From Algoriphagus marincola DSM 16067 (GTDB lineage Bacteria; Bacteroidota; Bacteroidia; Cytophagales; Cyclobacteriaceae): a DNA stretch of 64,000 bases. Made by a program: the position numbers and the translations under genes. Where the stretch lies: the NCBI RefSeq assembly GCF_000429405.1, contig NZ_AUBU01000006.1, positions 1 through 64,000 of the forward strand, written 5' to 3'. Under the pieces are notes generated by a model. It saw only the letters and a program-made list of their open reading frames with translations, was not told the DNA's origin and searched no databases. Every line of letters begins with the position of its first letter. Within the stretch, counting starts at the first letter, position 1. Shown piece after piece: positions 16,943 through 26,624 of the stretch.

Positions 16943-19900
16943 ATGCGAACGAAGAGATCGGTCAGTCTACTAGTTGTTTTTTCCATTTTTTGGATGGGGT
17001 TGGGGATGCTGTCTGCTTTTGGGCAAGTAGTTGTTATTCCAAGGGACGGTTTTCCGTATTGTGAACCCTTTACTGGAAGTTCAACACGTGCAAATACCAT
17101 CTTTGGTCCACCTCCACCTGCCCAAGGTGCAGTCCTTACTTCCGGAAATGGTGATGCAGTTGATGATGGTGTACTAAGACTCACCACAAACGACTCAGAC
17201 CAGACTGGTTACGTTTTCGTAGACTTAGCTTTTTCTTCAGTTTATGGAATAAAAACAAGCTTTGAGTATTTTGCATATAATGCTGCTATACCTGGAAACC
17301 CTGGTGATGGGTTCAGCTTTTTCCTTTTTGATGGTTCCATTGGTCCTGCAGATTTTGAAATTGGCGGTCTAGGCGGTTCTCTTGGATATTCTCCTTTGAG
17401 ATATAGTGGAGGTAGTTTTGCTGGAGGCTATGGTCTAAAAGGAGCCTATATGGGTATAGGGCTAGATGAGCGGGGAAACTGGGGAAATCAATATGAAGGT
17501 AGATTGGGAGGATTTGAAGCTCCATTTTCGTATGGATCAGGCCTTTCACCAGCGTTCTTCCCAAGATACCCTAATTCCATTGCCATTAGAGGCCCGGTAG
17601 ACCCTAATGATACAGTAAGGGACAATGGAATGACTGGTCTAGGAGCAGGTTTTCCTGCCAGTTTTCCTGATCCTCCGACCTATCTCAGTTATCCCTTTAT
17701 CGATGGAAAAATTTTGTTTAATGATCCAAGTGATGGAGCCCCATATGATATCTTAGCTGCAGGTTTTTTTCTTCCTCCAGGCGATCGGTTTGAAGTCGGG
17801 GCCCTTACAAGGGTTACAGACTGTTCAGATGATGGCTATCGAAAAGTGTTCATTGATTTAAGGCCTGATGGTTCAGGGTCATACACTATTACCATGGACG
17901 TATTGGTCAATCGAGGTGGTGTACAGGATGTGATCAAAATTTTCAACAATGTACCCTATCCCTTTGGAGCACCGCAAAACTTGAAAGTTGGCTTTGCCGC
18001 TTCTACTGGAGCTTCCTTAAGAAGTGTTCACGAAATCAGAAATGTTACGGTAGAAGTATCTAGCATTGATCCTGTTTTGGCTCCAAACCCGCCAAACTTA
18101 GATGAGTCGGTTTGTTTTGATGAGAATCTAACCTTTGATTTTGAAGTATCACTACCAGCTCAAAACCAATTTATTCGCTGTTTACAGCTTTACGAAAATA
18201 ATCCCGGAGATCCGGATAATTCACCAAATCCAGCGGGGGACCCAGCCATTGGAAACTGTGGACTATCCAATGTTTGTATTGAAAAATGTAGACCAGAAAA
18301 TCGTCAGATCACTATTCCAGGTGTAGGAATTTTCGAGGCGATTTTAGAAGAATTAAACACGGGGAATTTTGATGACGAAAGAAATGAAGCTTCCATTCAA
18401 TTTACACCTGAGCCTGGATTCTTTGGTACTCACACTATATTTTATACAGTAATTGACAATTATGGATTGACTTCCTTCCCTAGAACAGTTACTGTCACCG
18501 TACATCCCTTTCCAAGGGTAGATGGATCAGCGGCTATCATTGGGCCTACTTGTAATGGGCAGAATGACGGTTCGATCTCAAATGCTATTTTACAAGATTT
18601 GGTGCCAGGCTATGTTTGGAGATGGGAAGACGAATTTGGAAATGTTTTACCCTCTTCCAATTATACAATTACGGAAACTACAAATGGAAACTATCTTCAG
18701 GCTGAGGTAGGTGTAACGGGCGTTAACCTTGGAAGATATTTTTTAGTCGTTTCAAATCCAGCCACTAATAATATTTGTGAAGACCGATTTGAATTTGAAG
18801 TCACTGACGAAAGAGGCACCCCCGTTGAAGTTGTCCTAGACGATCAGGAAATTTGTGAGGGTTCACCCGTAGAATTTATCCCTGAACTAGAAGATCCCAC
18901 GGATGCTAATAATCCTACCTTCCTTTGGTGGAAGGATAATAATAAAACACAGCCAATAACTGATGGACTGGTAGAAGGAGGCGTTACATATTCCATTGTT
19001 TCTCCAGGACAATTAACGATAACCGGACTTCCCCAAAGCGCAACGGCCTATGAATATTTTGTAGAGGTGGCTGCTGATCCAAGCCAAAATCTCTGTGCCA
19101 CTCCTGCAGGAAGCCTAAAACGGGTTCAGGTTTTGGTACTCCCTCCTCTTTCCTTGGGTGCTAATGTATCAGACGATTTATGCCGATTAGGAGCTGGACA
19201 GATAGTCGTAAATGCTTCTGGAGGTTTTGGCACATATGAATACAGTTTGAATGGTGGCACTTTTCAATCCTCCAACACCTTCTCTGGTCTTTTGCCTGGC
19301 ACTTATACAATAGATGTCAGCGCTGGAAGTAATTGCATAGGAACCATCACCGAAACGATCGCAGGACCAGCAGAAACTCTTTCCATCACCCAACTTGATC
19401 AAACAAACCCTTCGTGTGGTCTAGAGAATGGGATCGTGACTTTTGAAGTGGCGGGTGGTACTCCAGGCTACACATTTACGCTAAATGGCAGTCCAATTAC
19501 CCCACAACTCAGTGGTAATACTTATACTATTGATGGGCTCTATGATGCTCCAACTCATATCATCGAGGTAATTGACAGTAATAACTGTAACGCCACTTTC
19601 ACCACACCTGCATTTGACCCTATTCCAATTCCTACTTTTGATGCAACAGACGCCGTAATATGTCCTGGCGAAACGGCTATTCTCACTGTTCAAGCCATTG
19701 AGCTAAGCAATGCCACAAACCTGAGCTACACCTGGAGAGATGGAAATGGAAATCCACTTATCGATGGAAATGGAATCAGTTATTTGGCTAATTCGACAAG
19801 CGGTGAGCTTCAAATCACTGGTCTGAGTGAAAATGTAGATCCTTACGAATTTCAAGTAATTGTTTCAGGAGATAATCTCTGTAATTCGAATCCGATACCT

Positions 19901-22900
19901 GCAACTGTGACGGTAAATCCGGTTCCCAAAATCCTAGAAGCCCAGCCCGTCAATATCTTGTGTTTTGGAGAGGCGACCGGAAGTATCACCTTTATCCCAG
20001 AGGATGCAGCGGCAGGAGCGGATTATGAATATCGTCTAAATGGGGGATCTTGGCAAGGTGCTGTTTTCAATAATCTGACCGCAGGCCTTTACAGTCCAGA
20101 AGTACGAAATACCGTTACCGGCTGTACTACTACCCTGCCCGATGTCACCTTAACCGAACCAACTGAGGTTTTATTTGATTTTGATGAAGTCATTCAGCCC
20201 GCTTGTGGAGAAGCAAATGGGTTGATCCGAGTGAATTTCAGCGGAGGAGTAGGACCCTACGAGGTAGAGCTTTTCCAAAATGGTTCCTCGATACGAACTG
20301 AAAGTAACGCATCTTCCCCATTGGAGTTTAGAGATCTTGCTCCGGGTGATTATGAAATTCGCTTGACTGATGATAATGGATGCCCTCATACACTTAATCA
20401 GCAACTGATCAATGACGTGGGGATACAGATTTCTGTAGATCCGATGAGTGATGAAATCTGTGCAGGAGATGTGGCCACCATTTTACCGGTAATCACTACA
20501 GCTGGAAATCCAGAATTGACTTGGTATAAAAACCCCAATCAGCAGAACCCTATCACCACCAATGCCACTCCTGATTCGGATGGATTGACATTTGTCGTGG
20601 ATGCCTCCACCATTCAGCTTGAGGTTACTGGATTACAACCGGGCACTTACACTTATTATTTGGTCGCCGAAGGACCGGGTTATTGTCCCAACCCTCCATT
20701 TGAAGCAAATATTACAGTACTAGAACCTATCACAGCTACATTAGCCATAGAAAATGAAGCTTGTTTTGGTGCAGGAGATGGAAGCATCGAAGTTTCAGCA
20801 AGTGGGTCAGACGGAAATTTTGAGTATAGTATCAATAGTGGCACTGACTGGCAGAGTACAACACTTTTCACCAATCTAAGTCCTGGAACGTATACCATTG
20901 ACATAAGAAGCACTGGAGGGAATGATTGTGTTTTCAGTGTAAGTGGAGAGGTCTTAGGAACAACACCAATCGCGATCAATGCTCCTGATATTCTTCGCAG
21001 CAGTTGTGGTCTGGCTAATGGAAGCATCGAAAATCTTCAGATTTCCGGTGGTTGGGGAAACTACTCTGTAGAATGGAGACAAGGAAGTGAAACTGGGCCG
21101 GTAGTCTCCACAGACCCTACTCAAGCAATAGACCTAGCACCAGGCACTTATTTCTTGCTTATCACCGATGCGGAAGGCTGTCTTTTTGTGGAAAGCTTTG
21201 TACTTGAAGAGCAGCCTCGGCCTAACTATGTGATTGCTCCTGTAGAAATCTGTGCAGGCGAAGAAGTCATATTGACTCCAGTTAATACTGTTTCCGGATC
21301 ATCAGGGTCTGATTTGGTATGGTATAAGGATGCTTCCAGAACCCAAGAAATCAGCAATGGTCCGGATGCGATTGATCCAACTGTAAGCTATTCCATTGAT
21401 GCTGATGGAGCCTTGACTATCACAGGGTTAGAAGGGGATAGAGATCCATACATTTATTATTTACATGTAGTATGTAATGACGAAAATGTCTCTGTAGAAG
21501 CCTTGGTGCGTACCGTTCCAGCCCTTGATTTCGAAACAGATCCAGAGCAGTGTTTTGGAGCAGAAGATGGTAAAATCAGAATAATAGCCGGAGCTGACCC
21601 ACTCTACGAATACTCCATTTCTGGAAACAATTTGACGCAGGCTGAACTTGAAGCCGCTGAGTATGCTCCGGGGACTTATACAATTTCAGTAAGTAATGAA
21701 GGATTTTGTCTGCAAGACTTCACCGTTGTGGTAGAAGGCCCTGATGCTCCTTTGGAAGTAGATCCTCTAACGCAGATTGATCCAGGATGTGGAGCAGATA
21801 TCGGTGTAATCTCTACAGAAGTTAGTGGAGGATGGGCCCCTTATGAGGTGACGCTTTTCAGAGATGGCTCAGCCATCGAAACTTCCACCTTCCAAGGACC
21901 AGAAGTTGAATTTGATGATTTAGCCCCGGGAGATTATTATTTGACAGTTACCGATGCCGAGGGATGTTTAGAAACTTCTAACACCGTTACTTTGGTATAT
22001 GGTCCTACTCAGATCATCATCGACGATGTGGTGATTTGTGAAGGAGAAGATGCCGTGCTGATTCCTTCGATCAATCCTTCAGCACCCAATCCCACTTACT
22101 CATGGTTTAAAGATGCTGCAGCAACTATTCCAATTGTATCTGATCCAAATCCAGATGCAAACGGGCACATTTTCCAAATATCAGCAAATGGTACATTAAC
22201 CATTTCAGGATTGGATGCCTCAGATTCTCCTCAGACTTACTATGCAACTGTTTCTGGCACTGATGTCTGTCCAGGTTTTATCGGATCGGCGCAAGTTGTG
22301 ATCAATAGAATCCCTTCACTTAGCTATACAGTGAGAAATGAGGTTTGTTTTGGGGATAATGGAACAATCAATCTACAAGGAAGCGCCGGCGATGGCACAT
22401 TTGAATATTCTCTAAACGGCAATGACTGGCAGAGCTCAGGGACTTTTGATGTTGCCCCGGGAATTTATACCGGATATGTACGAAGTGGGGCTGGATGTAT
22501 CGTGCCAAGCCCAAATATTGAAGTACAAGGCCCTTCTGCTCCACTGAGCTATTCCGAACCCGTACTCGTAGATCCTACTTGTAACACAGCTGATGGAAGC
22601 ATTTCCTTTACAATCAGTGGAGGCTATGGAATCTATTCTGTTGAGGTGACCAAAGACGGAGCTAGCTTTGGAACCTTTGCTTCTCCTTCAGGGCAGGTAG
22701 TTCTTCAAGATTTGGAATCAGGGAGCTATTCTTTCTCGATCTTGGATGAAAATCCAGATGGAATAAATTGTCAACTGAGCATTCCTGCTCAGATTGAATT
22801 GGAGGACCTTCCAACTCCTCTTTCTGCATCCGGGGTCGAAATTTGCGAAGGAGAGACAGCAAGTATTCAAGCAAGCACTACCCAAACGGGTATCAGTCCT

Positions 22901-23911
22901 GTATTTACCTGGTATCAAAATGCCAACGGAACAGGCGAAATAAATACCGGAAACTCAGGGTCTGTCACTTATCAAGTAAATAGCTCAACAGGGGAACTTT
23001 CTATTAGCGGATTAAGTGGTCAAAGTGATCCTTATGTGTACTATGTGGGTATTTCTGGAAATGGAGTTTGTGAACCAGAACTTGTGCCGGTAGAAGTATT
23101 TGTCTATCCAAAACCTAATTTAAGGGTATCCAACCCATCGATCGTCTGCGATCCCCAAGGAACCGTTGACCTGACACAGTTTATCGAAGGGTTTAATCCG
23201 AATATCTACGACTACAACATCATTGACCCGACTGGAGGATCAATGAGAATGGATGAAATTGATGCTGTAAACTTGAGTGGTTCTTATCAAGTTAGCACTA
23301 GTCTGAGAGGTGCAGATTGCTGGTCAGCTGAACAGCGAATCCAAGTGATTATTTCTGATACTGAATTGATACCTGAATTCAATTATGAAGTTGATCTAGG
23401 AGGTGGTAATATTCTCACGAATGCGGAAGTGCAAATTCAGGAACCGGTACAATTCCAAGATGTGTCCCTAGGTAAAGTCATCATTTGGAATTGGGACTTT
23501 GGTGATGGCTCCACCAGTTCAGACCAAAACCCAAGTCATGAATATCAAAAGAAGGGAAGCTATACCGTTACTTTGACTACCATAGACGAATTTGGATGCG
23601 TGGCAGAGTATCAGCGAGTCATTCAGGTATTTGACGACTATGTAATCATGGTACCAAATGCTTTCACTCCTGATGGCACCAAGAATCAATATTTCAAACC
23701 TCAATATAGAGGAATAGCCTCCATGGAGTTTTATGTCTTCAATACCTGGGGAGAATTGATATTTGAAGCCAACTCACTTGAGACGATGGGATGGGATGGA
23801 ACACTGAACGGAAAGAAAGTCCCTAATGGAAATTATGTTTACCGGGCAGTCTTCACCACACGATCTGGGGAAAAAGAAGAAAGGTCAGGAGTTTTTGTGT
23901 TGATCAGATAA
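16943..23911 (+). CDS. Giant type IX-secreted adhesin-like protein with gliding-type C-terminal domain
   Basis: 2322 residues. The signal peptide (about 1-28, ending SAFGQ) is followed by an L-type-lectin-like region (about 35-375; GDGFSFFLFDG and GGSLGYSPL), an Ig/cadherin-like piece with two Cys pairs, and then supermodules of about 264 residues. Each supermodule starts CFG-x-x-DG or similar (about residues 747, 1007, 1274, 1537, 1802, 2069) and combines two SprB-type repeats (LAPGDY-x-x-x-x-TDAEGC) with one Ig-like block (ICEGE...TWYKD...ITGL). A PKD domain (WNWDFGDGSTS, about 2178) and a T9SS type B sorting domain (VPNAFTPDG to the end, about 2237-2322) close it. The PorP/SprF gene follows directly. 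Probable roles: surface adhesion or gliding; the ligand is unknown. Confidence 0.88.
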   Translation: MRTKRSVSLLVVFSIFWMGLGMLSAFGQVVVIPRDGFPYCEPFTGSSTRANTIFGPPPPAQGAVLTSGNGDAVDDGVLRLTTNDSDQTGYVFVDLAFSSVYGIKTSFEYFAYNAAIPGNPGDGFSFFLFDGSIGPADFEIGGLGGSLGYSPLRYSGGSFAGGYGLKGAYMGIGLDERGNWGNQYEGRLGGFEAPFSYGSGLSPAFFPRYPNSIAIRGPVDPNDTVRDNGMTGLGAGFPASFPDPPTYLSYPFIDGKILFNDPSDGAPYDILAAGFFLPPGDRFEVGALTRVTDCSDDGYRKVFIDLRPDGSGSYTITMDVLVNRGGVQDVIKIFNNVPYPFGAPQNLKVGFAASTGASLRSVHEIRNVTVEVSSIDPVLAPNPPNLDESVCFDENLTFDFEVSLPAQNQFIRCLQLYENNPGDPDNSPNPAGDPAIGNCGLSNVCIEKCRPENRQITIPGVGIFEAILEELNTGNFDDERNEASIQFTPEPGFFGTHTIFYTVIDNYGLTSFPRTVTVTVHPFPRVDGSAAIIGPTCNGQNDGSISNAILQDLVPGYVWRWEDEFGNVLPSSNYTITETTNGNYLQAEVGVTGVNLGRYFLVVSNPATNNICEDRFEFEVTDERGTPVEVVLDDQEICEGSPVEFIPELEDPTDANNPTFLWWKDNNKTQPITDGLVEGGVTYSIVSPGQLTITGLPQSATAYEYFVEVAADPSQNLCATPAGSLKRVQVLVLPPLSLGANVSDDLCRLGAGQIVVNASGGFGTYEYSLNGGTFQSSNTFSGLLPGTYTIDVSAGSNCIGTITETIAGPAETLSITQLDQTNPSCGLENGIVTFEVAGGTPGYTFTLNGSPITPQLSGNTYTIDGLYDAPTHIIEVIDSNNCNATFTTPAFDPIPIPTFDATDAVICPGETAILTVQAIELSNATNLSYTWRDGNGNPLIDGNGISYLANSTSGELQITGLSENVDPYEFQVIVSGDNLCNSNPIPATVTVNPVPKILEAQPVNILCFGEATGSITFIPEDAAAGADYEYRLNGGSWQGAVFNNLTAGLYSPEVRNTVTGCTTTLPDVTLTEPTEVLFDFDEVIQPACGEANGLIRVNFSGGVGPYEVELFQNGSSIRTESNASSPLEFRDLAPGDYEIRLTDDNGCPHTLNQQLINDVGIQISVDPMSDEICAGDVATILPVITTAGNPELTWYKNPNQQNPITTNATPDSDGLTFVVDASTIQLEVTGLQPGTYTYYLVAEGPGYCPNPPFEANITVLEPITATLAIENEACFGAGDGSIEVSASGSDGNFEYSINSGTDWQSTTLFTNLSPGTYTIDIRSTGGNDCVFSVSGEVLGTTPIAINAPDILRSSCGLANGSIENLQISGGWGNYSVEWRQGSETGPVVSTDPTQAIDLAPGTYFLLITDAEGCLFVESFVLEEQPRPNYVIAPVEICAGEEVILTPVNTVSGSSGSDLVWYKDASRTQEISNGPDAIDPTVSYSIDADGALTITGLEGDRDPYIYYLHVVCNDENVSVEALVRTVPALDFETDPEQCFGAEDGKIRIIAGADPLYEYSISGNNLTQAELEAAEYAPGTYTISVSNEGFCLQDFTVVVEGPDAPLEVDPLTQIDPGCGADIGVISTEVSGGWAPYEVTLFRDGSAIETSTFQGPEVEFDDLAPGDYYLTVTDAEGCLETSNTVTLVYGPTQIIIDDVVICEGEDAVLIPSINPSAPNPTYSWFKDAAATIPIVSDPNPDANGHIFQISANGTLTISGLDASDSPQTYYATVSGTDVCPGFIGSAQVVINRIPSLSYTVRNEVCFGDNGTINLQGSAGDGTFEYSLNGNDWQSSGTFDVAPGIYTGYVRSGAGCIVPSPNIEVQGPSAPLSYSEPVLVDPTCNTADGSISFTISGGYGIYSVEVTKDGASFGTFASPSGQVVLQDLESGSYSFSILDENPDGINCQLSIPAQIELEDLPTPLSASGVEICEGETASIQASTTQTGISPVFTWYQNANGTGEINTGNSGSVTYQVNSSTGELSISGLSGQSDPYVYYVGISGNGVCEPELVPVEVFVYPKPNLRVSNPSIVCDPQGTVDLTQFIEGFNPNIYDYNIIDPTGGSMRMDEIDAVNLSGSYQVSTSLRGADCWSAEQRIQVIISDTELIPEFNYEVDLGGGNILTNAEVQIQEPVQFQDVSLGKVIIWNWDFGDGSTSSDQNPSHEYQKKGSYTVTLTTIDEFGCVAEYQRVIQVFDDYVIMVPNAFTPDGTKNQYFKPQYRGIASMEFYVFNTWGELIFEANSLETMGWDGTLNGKKVPNGNYVYRAVFTTRSGEKEERSGVFVLIR

Positions 23912-24952
23912 ATGAGGAGGGGAAAATTATATAGCGTACTTATTCTGATTTTTTGGATTTATGCTGGCTTGGCAAAAGCCCAAGACGTACAGTATTCCCA
24001 ATTCTACGCAGCTCCACTCTACCTAAACCCTGCACTTACTGGTGGCTCTGAACTCACAAGAATCGGCGTCAATTATCGGAATCAATGGCCCGGTCTGGAT
24101 CAAAGCTTCAATTCTTACTCTTTTTACATTGACCATTACGTCTTTGATTACAACTCTGGAATCGGCCTTATTTTTAATGGAAACCGTGAGAGTATGGCTA
24201 ATCTCTCTACTAATGAAGTGGGGCTTTCCTATGCATACAAGCTACAACTCGGCGAAGACACTTACTTCCGTCTGGGAGGACAGGCAAGCTACATGCAGCG
24301 GGATGCCTTTTTCTCAGATTTGGTCTTTGGGACGCAAATTGATATCATAAACGGAACCATTGGAGGAATAACAGACGAATTGGACGGGATCCCCATTGAC
24401 AGTCGATACAACTTTTTTGATTTCGCCGTAGGTGGGATGTTTTATACCAAAAATATCTGGCTTGGGGCATCGGCTCATCACTTGGGAGAACCCAATATCA
24501 GCTTTGTGGAAGATCAGATTTCTGAGCTACCGATGAAACTTTCACTTCAGGGGGGAATCAAATTTGACCTGACAGGAGGCCGTCGCGATTATTTCACCCA
24601 TGCCTATCAGGAGAGGGCGATCTCTTTTGCCTTCAACTACAAGCAACAAGACCCTTTCAATCAATTGGATATGGGAACACAGCTCTATCTTGATCCGCTT
24701 GTCTTAGGATTGTGGTATCGAGGATTGCCTACCAAAAACGCACTTCCGAATAACGAAGCAGTCATAGCCCTGATCGGCGTTTCCTTGCCAACAGGGCTGG
24801 ATATCGGATATTCGTTTGACTATACGGTTTCCAAACTCGGGCTTCGCAATTCCGGTGGGGCTCATGAAGTGTCCGTTACTTACCGATTCCTTTGGGGTGA
24901 TCCCAAAAGCCGAAACCAGCGAGCACGAACAATACCTTGTTTTAGGTATTAA
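23912..24952 (+). CDS. PorP/SprF-family type IX secretion outer-membrane protein
   Basis: A 346-residue outer-membrane beta-barrel with signal peptide (about 1-23, LAKAQ) and the family start QDVQYSQFYAAPLYLNPALTG. The end shows GAHEVSVTYRFLWG, as in SprF. PorP/SprF proteins are partners that bind the C-terminal domain of a cognate type B-sorted adhesin. The ATG follows the stop of the giant adhesin gene without a gap, so this pair is almost surely one secretion unit. The core T9SS genes are not in the window. Confidence 0.92.
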   Translation: MRRGKLYSVLILIFWIYAGLAKAQDVQYSQFYAAPLYLNPALTGGSELTRIGVNYRNQWPGLDQSFNSYSFYIDHYVFDYNSGIGLIFNGNRESMANLSTNEVGLSYAYKLQLGEDTYFRLGGQASYMQRDAFFSDLVFGTQIDIINGTIGGITDELDGIPIDSRYNFFDFAVGGMFYTKNIWLGASAHHLGEPNISFVEDQISELPMKLSLQGGIKFDLTGGRRDYFTHAYQERAISFAFNYKQQDPFNQLDMGTQLYLDPLVLGLWYRGLPTKNALPNNEAVIALIGVSLPTGLDIGYSFDYTVSKLGLRNSGGAHEVSVTYRFLWGDPKSRNQRARTIPCFRY

Positions 24953-25235
24953 AGAGTATTTAATCCCTGAAAGGTACGAGTACAGCAAGCAAAAGGATTT
25001 TACCGTCCCTAAGATAGTCACCACAAAGAACACCAAGCACACAAAGATTTTCTTTGAGTCCTTTTAGCAGTTTATGGTTCTAAATGAAAGCCCTCTGAAA
25101 ACTTTAGTGAAATTAGCTAGGGGATATGAATTCCAAATTAAAACTTCACTGTGAGCGAAGTTTGGGAGCCTCCCAGTTACTTTTTCCTCAACATATGAAA
25201 GTATATAAAAGCCTCAACCCTATACGAATTGTTTT

Positions 25236-26201
25236 TTATAGTTTCTCCATCAAAATGGTTCTCCCAAGACTAGTATCCTTGATGAAATAGAGCTTACCTC
25301 CTTCGATAAGATATGGGATTTGTTCTATACTCCCGACTCGTGTATAATTATCAAAACTAAAATTTGGTACTTCCCACAATTCCTTTTCTAAAGATTTCTC
25401 ATCCCGAACTATAACATATTTTTTACCTGTTTGAAAATCTACAAAAACCTTAAAAATTTGTTTTGCCGTAGAAGTTTCCTTCAATCGGGGGAGTGCCTTC
25501 TTTTGATTAAGGTTAAAGAACTCTTGACTGGTTCTTTTAAAATATATAAATCCTTCATTAGGGTGATATATCACAAAACTTCCCACTAGCCCACTTTCAA
25601 ATGGCTCCGAGAATGGCTCAGGAATAGGGTTTTCCTTCGATCTACCTGACAGCAAAAACATATTTTCAGCGGATATCCTCCCTCCGTAGTAGTTTGGAGA
25701 AAGCATTACGTTGTCTTGTCTGTTTTTGAGAGCTGAAAGAGGAACATGAAAGAGCTGACTAATTGGGTTTTTCCCTTTGTATTTTAAAAACTCGATCCAA
25801 GCAGTAGTTTTATTCATAAAGGCGTAAGACTCAAATTCATACCCCGATATTTTTAGTTTTTTTACATCTTTTACAGATAAGACAGAGTCTAATAAAATCT
25901 GGTTATTTGTTATTCTACCCCAGACTGATGTGCTTCCAAATGTCACAAACGTAGTATCAGAAGTCTTGACTATATTCCCAAAACCCTGTAAAAAGCCAGA
26001 AACTGTATCCACTCCAAGGTTTTTCTCATCCAACAAAACCAAGCGAGACCGATTGGCATCAGCTGGATTTAGAAAAACAGCAATACTTTTCTCTCCAAAA
26101 GGCACCAACTCTGTCAAAAAACAATTTTGACAACTATATTTAATTTTATCTTCGGAAGGACTGGCCCATAGAAAATGTAAAGCAAAGAATAGTAAGTGCA
26201 T
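25236..26201 (-). CDS. Secreted protein of unknown function, possibly beta-propeller
   Basis: 321 residues with a signal-like start (LLFFALHFLWAS) and no lipobox. A CQNC pair follows at about residues 24-27. The body is a series of short beta strands with repeated GxVDTVSG, TFVTFGSTSVWG and YFIKDTS patterns, suggesting a propeller, but no family is recognised. It is the last gene of a four-gene operon (three-base gap to the upstream lipoprotein). The CxxC and its neighbours suggest an extracytoplasmic thiol or surface-peptide role; this is inference. Confidence 0.55.
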   Translation of the reverse strand: MHLLFFALHFLWASPSEDKIKYSCQNCFLTELVPFGEKSIAVFLNPADANRSRLVLLDEKNLGVDTVSGFLQGFGNIVKTSDTTFVTFGSTSVWGRITNNQILLDSVLSVKDVKKLKISGYEFESYAFMNKTTAWIEFLKYKGKNPISQLFHVPLSALKNRQDNVMLSPNYYGGRISAENMFLLSGRSKENPIPEPFSEPFESGLVGSFVIYHPNEGFIYFKRTSQEFFNLNQKKALPRLKETSTAKQIFKVFVDFQTGKKYVIVRDEKSLEKELWEVPNFSFDNYTRVGSIEQIPYLIEGGKLYFIKDTSLGRTILMEKL

Positions 26202-26204
26202 CGC

Positions 26205-26624
26205 TTATAAGTTATTCATTACATCTCTTAGATCAGTGGAATTCAAACCCTTCAAGGATCTCCAATTTACCCATTTGGAGTCCCTAATTGTAAATAAAAA
26301 AGGCTCAAAAATTCCCGTTTCAAATTGTCCAAAAGAGTTTGAACTATCTAACAGCACATTTGATTGGTTTTTAGGCCACTCTATCTTTTGAGTTATGATG
26401 ATCCTTTCTATGGCAGAACAATTTCCGCTTTTACAATAATCCAAAACCTCCTGAATACAGGCTGCACAATTTTGGGTTGGAATTATTAAATAGGTTCCAC
26501 TAGCGGTAAGGCCTACTCCTAAATTAGAAAAATAATCCTCTACTCCTTCTTGGTAAGGATATCTCTCGGTCTGACAACTACTGAATATCCAAAGAGACAA
26601 AAACGAAATCAGCAAAATCTTCAT
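26205..26624 (-). CDS. Small Cys-rich lipoprotein (thioredoxin-like CxxC)
   Basis: 139 residues with a lipoprotein signal (LWIFSSC, Cys about 17). After a strand (TYLIIPTQN) comes CAAC (about 54-57), then CKSGNC (about 64-69). A strand-CxxC-helix order is thioredoxin-like, and PFLFTIRDSKWVNW near the end could be the fold's late strands, but no cis-proline is evident. The gene begins 47 bases inside the upstream propeller gene, so the two are coupled. Function unknown; thiol handling of the small Cys peptide encoded two genes upstream is a reasonable guess. Confidence 0.55.
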   Translation of the reverse strand: MKILLISFLSLWIFSSCQTERYPYQEGVEDYFSNLGVGLTASGTYLIIPTQNCAACIQEVLDYCKSGNCSAIERIIITQKIEWPKNQSNVLLDSSNSFGQFETGIFEPFLFTIRDSKWVNWRSLKGLNSTDLRDVMNNL

